A DNA stretch of 64,000 nt from assembly GCF_000346465.2 (NCBI RefSeq), contig NC_034012.1:7104800-7168799 (forward strand). Reading direction: 5' to 3'. The notes below the pieces were generated by a model. It saw only the letters and a list, made by a program, of their open reading frames with translations, did no database searches and was not told the origin of the DNA. Both the position numbers and the translations under genes were made by a program. This document shows positions 60,421 through 64,000 of the stretch, in pieces. The DNA comes from Prunus persica. Taxonomy: Eukaryota > Streptophyta > Magnoliopsida > Rosales > Rosaceae. Within the stretch, counting starts at the first letter, position 1; the number at the start of each line of letters is the position of its first letter.

Positions 60421-61185
60421 GAAGAAAAAGTTACAATTAGTGAGGGATAATTGAATGTCCGAAGGAGAAAGGGGGTTCTGTCAAATATAGTATCTTCGCT
60501 GTAAAAAAGAATACTATAAATTCATTAATTAAAATTACAAAATTACCCTTAAAAATCCCTAGAAGTTCTCCTTTCGCCTATTATTTATTCTATAATTTGT
60601 TTTCTACTCTCTCACACTCTTGGACCCGCCGCTCGTTCAAATTTTCTTGGCTGCTCGTTCAATTTCAGCCAAAATCAAGAGGTAAAAAACTTCATTTTAG
60701 CTGCATTCGAGAGAATGACTCTATTAGATTATATTTGTAGATGATTATTAATATGAATGTAGTTTCTAGTGTGTAAATCGATCAAAGATTTACTTAATTT
60801 GAGCTACATATGTTTCTTTTAAGAATCCATATATTTGAACTTTGTAGTACTACATAATTTTTAGGGCATACATTATGAAAAGCGTGATGATCTCCATGTA
60901 TACTGAAATAAATTTATGTTGGAATATATATATGTAGATCTATTTATATTTTTAAATTCTGTTTGGTTCATGATTTGGTTGGAGACTAGTGATTTGTAAT
61001 TGCAGCATATCTTCTTATTAGATTATCCGTTTTAAGAACTATAAATTCTTCCGTGCACTCGTCACATTGCTACATAATGTTAGTGTGATTGATATATATA
61101 GTGAAATTATCGTGTAACGCTCTTGTTAAGAACAATCATTGCTGTGATCAAACAATATTAATGAACTTTGTTGTATCCACAGAGC
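60421..61185. promoter_or_regulatory. Upstream region and likely leader intron of the F-box gene
   Basis: A leader exon probably ends at caagag|gtaaaa (about 60677-60688) and an intron runs to tatccacag just before the start codon. The region is AT-rich and has no other gene. Confidence 0.45.
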
Positions 61186-62301
61186 ATGAACATGGTGCCC
61201 CGCTACCAAAGTGGAGATCAAGGAAGAAGATTGGATCCCGCACGAAAAGCACTAAAGCTTCCTTTTGAGATGATCATTGAGATTCTGAGTTGGCTAACTG
61301 TAGACGCTTTGCTGAGAATGAAGTCTGTCTGCAAGAAATGGTGTGCTTTGATTGAAGACCATCACTTCATTGTGAAGCATATGGATCGGGCTAGTCCTCT
61401 GCCAATAAAATGTCAATACAGTAGGAGACATGACCAAGTAGCCCTTCTTCACAGTAAAAATATCCGGTGTATGTCCCGTGTTGCTGGCTTGTTTGTAGAG
61501 AAGCATCACAGTCTTCCTGTTTGCCGCATCAGAAATCCGGTCATTGGTCACGTCCTTGACTTGCCTAATGCACATATGGATGTGTGTAGAATGAAATGTG
61601 CTTTTGATTCATTGACTGGTGATGCCAAATTAGTAAGTGCTTATATCCACAATGATGAAGTGGGATATGAAGTTATGAGCATTGGACAAGATGGGGATTG
61701 GAGAGCCTTGAAACACCCAAACCAAGGCTTGTTGAAGAAAAATGGCAAATGGACAACAAGAAGGCAATTTTTTCTAACTGATGAGGTTCATGATGGGGTT
61801 TATTTTTGTTCTGAAATTATAACAGATGGGGAAGATTGGTGCTTGGAAGTCCAAGCTCTCGATCCGTGGAATGAGTGCTTCATCACAACTACATTGCCCC
61901 AAGGAGTTTTCAATGGCTGCAAGAGAGTTTGGGTTTTCAATTGGAACCAACATATAGCTGTTGGAGATATTGTAGAGGAAGAACTTCATGTCTTGGTGCT
62001 AGAAGACTTGAAAGAGGAACAATGGAGTCAAAATAAGATCATTGTGCCATTGAAATTTTTGCAGCATCAGCCACTTTTGGATGATCAAGTTCTCATTCCT
62101 GTGAAGGCTGATTGTGATGAGCTCAAGCTGCGTTATAAGGGAGGGAAGACTCTCTTTTATGACATGAACAATGAGATGATTAAGAAGGTGGTGTATAAAT
62201 GGTTCGACACCGATCTTCTGGGATTTTATAAGCCAAGCCTTGTGAGTCTCAAGGGAATGAGACAAGACGAGAGGGTACGACACAGAATGGGGATTGATTA
62301 G
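61186..62301 (+). CDS. F-box protein
   Basis: 371 residues from the ATG at 61186, which lies directly after an acceptor-like tccacag. The F-box is at about 23-65: LKLPFEMIIEILSWLTVDAL then LLRMKSVCKKWCALIEDHHF. The rest looks like an F-box-associated (FBA/kelch-like) region: RIRNPVIGHVLDLPNAHMDV, WCLEVQALDPWNECF, LLGFYKPSLVSLKGM. Such proteins are substrate receptors of SCF ubiquitin ligases binding SKP1/ASK through the F-box; the target cannot be guessed. No stops or frame shifts. It sits between direct repeats A and B, which are adjacent in the copy at 59115-59445, so the gene was either inserted into or lost from one copy. Confidence 0.88.
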   Translation: MNMVPRYQSGDQGRRLDPARKALKLPFEMIIEILSWLTVDALLRMKSVCKKWCALIEDHHFIVKHMDRASPLPIKCQYSRRHDQVALLHSKNIRCMSRVAGLFVEKHHSLPVCRIRNPVIGHVLDLPNAHMDVCRMKCAFDSLTGDAKLVSAYIHNDEVGYEVMSIGQDGDWRALKHPNQGLLKKNGKWTTRRQFFLTDEVHDGVYFCSEIITDGEDWCLEVQALDPWNECFITTTLPQGVFNGCKRVWVFNWNQHIAVGDIVEEELHVLVLEDLKEEQWSQNKIIVPLKFLQHQPLLDDQVLIPVKADCDELKLRYKGGKTLFYDMNNEMIKKVVYKWFDTDLLGFYKPSLVSLKGMRQDERVRHRMGID

Positions 62302-62469
62302 AGCAATTGCAATGAATTTGGTGGTTGCTTATGATTATGAAATTACTTTTTTATTTTAAAGAAGTTTGTTTATGATATGCAAAAATGCGAATTGGTTTGT
62401 TCCAAATTACTGCTCAAGTCTTTATACTCTGATGTGTGATTAATTTTGGTTTGTTCTAATTGATTTACT

Positions 62470-62660
62470 GTGAAAATTTTCTCTCTTCGATATCTGCTTT
62501 GGACGTTGAAACTAGCAAATTAATATCTACAAATAGTATAGACGCGCGGCTATATACAGTTTTGAGAGAGAGAGAGAGAGCATAAGATCTCACTTTTTTT
62601 GTTTTCAATGATAGGGGTGTAAATCTCACTTTTTTGTTTTCAATGATAGGGGTGTTTTTG
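62470..62660. repeat. Direct repeat B, second copy, palindrome and short tandem duplication
   Basis: B lies at 62470-62530. A palindrome variant gtatagacgcgcggctatatac follows at 62536-62557, then a (GA)n run at 62564-62580 and a ~37-bp tandem duplication (ctcacttttttgttttcaat...) at about 62590 and 62627. Confidence 0.8.
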
Positions 62661-63130
62661 AGTTGTATTTTGGATTTTGGTTTTTTAAAAGGGGCTTATC
62701 AAACAGGTTTTTTGGGCTTTGAACTTAAAATCTGTTTTTGAGTTTATAAAATTGGATCCAAATAGGATACCAAACAGGCCCTTAGTTGACGTGAACTTAT
62801 AACATGTCTTAAAAGATCCAACTCATTCATATGTCAACTAATCTTTTATTTAATTATTTCTTTTTCCAATGTCTGGAGAGATTACAAGTCCAAATTCCTC
62901 ATCTCCTCACATTTGAACAAAAAAAAAAAAAAAAACATTCATGCATTAATACGTGAGATATTGGAAGCAATTAAACATATGAGTAATGCTACACTTACCA
63001 CAATTTTTTTTCACATTTTTATACAACATGATGTGGCATGTCCATATTATATGTTACATCAATTAAATCAATGACGTGTCAACACTTGTGGCACCACGTG
63101 TCAACACTTGTCTTTTCAAAAAAAATTCAA
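62661..63130. other. Intergenic, repeat-like
   Basis: No gene. A MITE-like phrase agtaatgctacacttaccac lies near 62981. Boxes gacgtgtcaacacttgtgg and caccacgtgtcaacacttgtc occur at about 63073-63115. Confidence 0.45.
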
Positions 63131-63136
63131 AACTGA

Positions 63137-63180
63137 GTATAGCCGCCCGGACATGTTTCAAGACTAAGTATAGCCGCACG
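63137..63180. repeat. Two half copies of the palindrome
   Basis: gtatagccgcccgg at 63137-63150 and gtatagccgcacg at 63168-63180; the right arms are lost. Confidence 0.85.
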
Positions 63181-63241
63181 TTTGCTTTTTAAAAAAAGGA
63201 GATGCGTATAGAACACGAATGTATTATTGAAAACTACGTAC

Positions 63242-63271
63242 GTACACACACACATATATATATATATATAT
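63242..63271. repeat. (CA)n(TA)n microsatellite
   Basis: acacacacac followed by about ten TA units. Confidence 0.95.
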
Positions 63272-63417
63272 TATGACTAATTAAAGTAATTCAAAAAGGA
63301 TAGGAAATTACTTAATTACATATATTAAATTAAGGAAGTTGGCCAAAAGAAAAAGTAAAGAAACTAATTTTATATTTTTAAAATTGATACTTTTAAAAAA
63401 AAAAAAATACATGAACA

Positions 63418-63512
63418 CTTCTCCCGACAAAATTTCGTTGGCAAAGATCTATGCCGCATTATATTTCTCCCGACGAAAATATCTTTGCCGACGAAATGTC
63501 GTCGGGAGAGGT
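63418..63512. repeat. Repeats of TCCCGACGAAAT / GCCGACGAAAT type
   Basis: Four related motifs in both orientations: tctcccgacaaaatttcgttggcaaag (63420-63446), tctcccgacgaaaatatctttg (63466-63487), gccgacgaaatgtcgtcgggagag (63488-63511). This has the style of subterminal transposon repeats. Confidence 0.8.
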
Positions 63513-63876
63513 CTTATTTTTAAAAAATAAATATAAACTTAGGATATTTAGGTTAATTAATTTTTTAAAAATTTACTTTTAGTAACTATATAATATATTT
63601 GGAGATTTAATTAGTTGAATTGACAATTATATTTTAATTATTATTTATTTAATGACTGATTATGATTAAATACTTTAATTAACTTCATGAATTATATTAC
63701 TTAATAAATAGTAATTCAATTTCTCATTTTCTTTTTCTCCTTTAATATTCACTAAGTTAATTACTAATCAAAGTAATCAAAAAAGTGAAATACGTACTAT
63801 GATGCTTAAAGGGTGTCGCCTACCTTTTCATAAAATAATTTAAAATAATTTTTTAAAAAAATAATTTAAAAACTAA

Positions 63877-64000
63877 GTATAGCCGTGCGGCTATACTATT
63901 TTTAATATAAAAAGGAGGACCCCAACGTTTTGGCGCCACGTGTCAACACAAGTCTACTTTAAAAAAACAATTAAAAAACACAGAGTATAGCCGTTGGGCT
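63877..64000. repeat. Palindrome copy, ACGTG box and partial copy at the window end
   Basis: gtatagccgtgcggctatac at 63877-63896, ggcgccacgtgtcaacacaag at about 63929-63949, and gtatagccgttgggct at 63985-64000, cut by the window edge. The array continues beyond the window. Confidence 0.9.

Noticed and set aside
61168..61185. Upstream extension of the F-box protein
   Set aside because: Starts at TTG and runs through an acceptor-like tccacag; the ATG at 61186 is the better start.

Overview
The window is nuclear DNA of a flowering plant. The genes are intron-containing with plant splice sites, encode plant-specific families (MIK2-clade receptor kinase, PPR-SMR protein, plastid ribosomal protein S9 with a transit peptide, CBM43/X8 protein) and sit in AT-rich DNA full of plant retrotransposons and MITEs. 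The style of the PIF/Harbinger and Cassandra repeats suggests a woody Rosaceae species (Malus, Pyrus or Prunus type). That placement is from memory of related repeats, not from a search.

Layout. 1-10 kb is a graveyard of mobile elements: a Gypsy-like LTR-type repeat, a broken PIF/Harbinger element interrupted by a Mutator-type MITE, a ~2 kb Angela-like LTR, a Cassandra solo LTR carrying 5S rRNA sequence, a candidate ~1.1 kb solo LTR and a nuclear copy of plastid psaB. 10.5-24.4 kb is a decayed tandem cluster. One intact MIK2-like LRR receptor kinase (minus strand), a remnant of a second, and two copies of a small secreted-protein gene (plus strand) share duplicated flanks. A Ty1/copia element, itself hit by a MITE, is inserted in the receptor remnant.

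25.4-38.1 kb is ordinary gene space: IMP dehydrogenase (guanine nucleotide synthesis), a proline-rich X8 cell-wall protein, an EMB2217-like PPR-SMR protein and plastid RPS9. 39-45.4 kb is a tandem duplication of a ZIP metal transporter. The left copy is a pseudogene whose signal-peptide codons are split by a Mutator MITE with a perfect 9-bp target duplication. The right copy looks intact. 46.7-47.6 kb holds two fold-back elements side by side.

49.4-58.8 kb carries two complete housekeeping genes: a 13-exon KDO-8-phosphate synthase (cell-wall pectin RG-II precursor) and an intronless EFL1-type GTPase (60S ribosome maturation). 59-64 kb is unusual: an F-box gene lies between duplicated flanks and is surrounded by many copies of a GC-rich 20-bp palindrome (GTATAGCCG-NN-CGGCTATAC), ACACGTGGCGCC-type boxes and a captured PPR gene fragment. 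I suspect subterminal repeats of an uncharacterised DNA transposon family.

The intact genes are mostly independent. The only grouping that suggests shared biology is the receptor kinase with the small secreted-protein genes. Exon boundaries were derived by hand from GT/AG sites, reading frame and family conservation.
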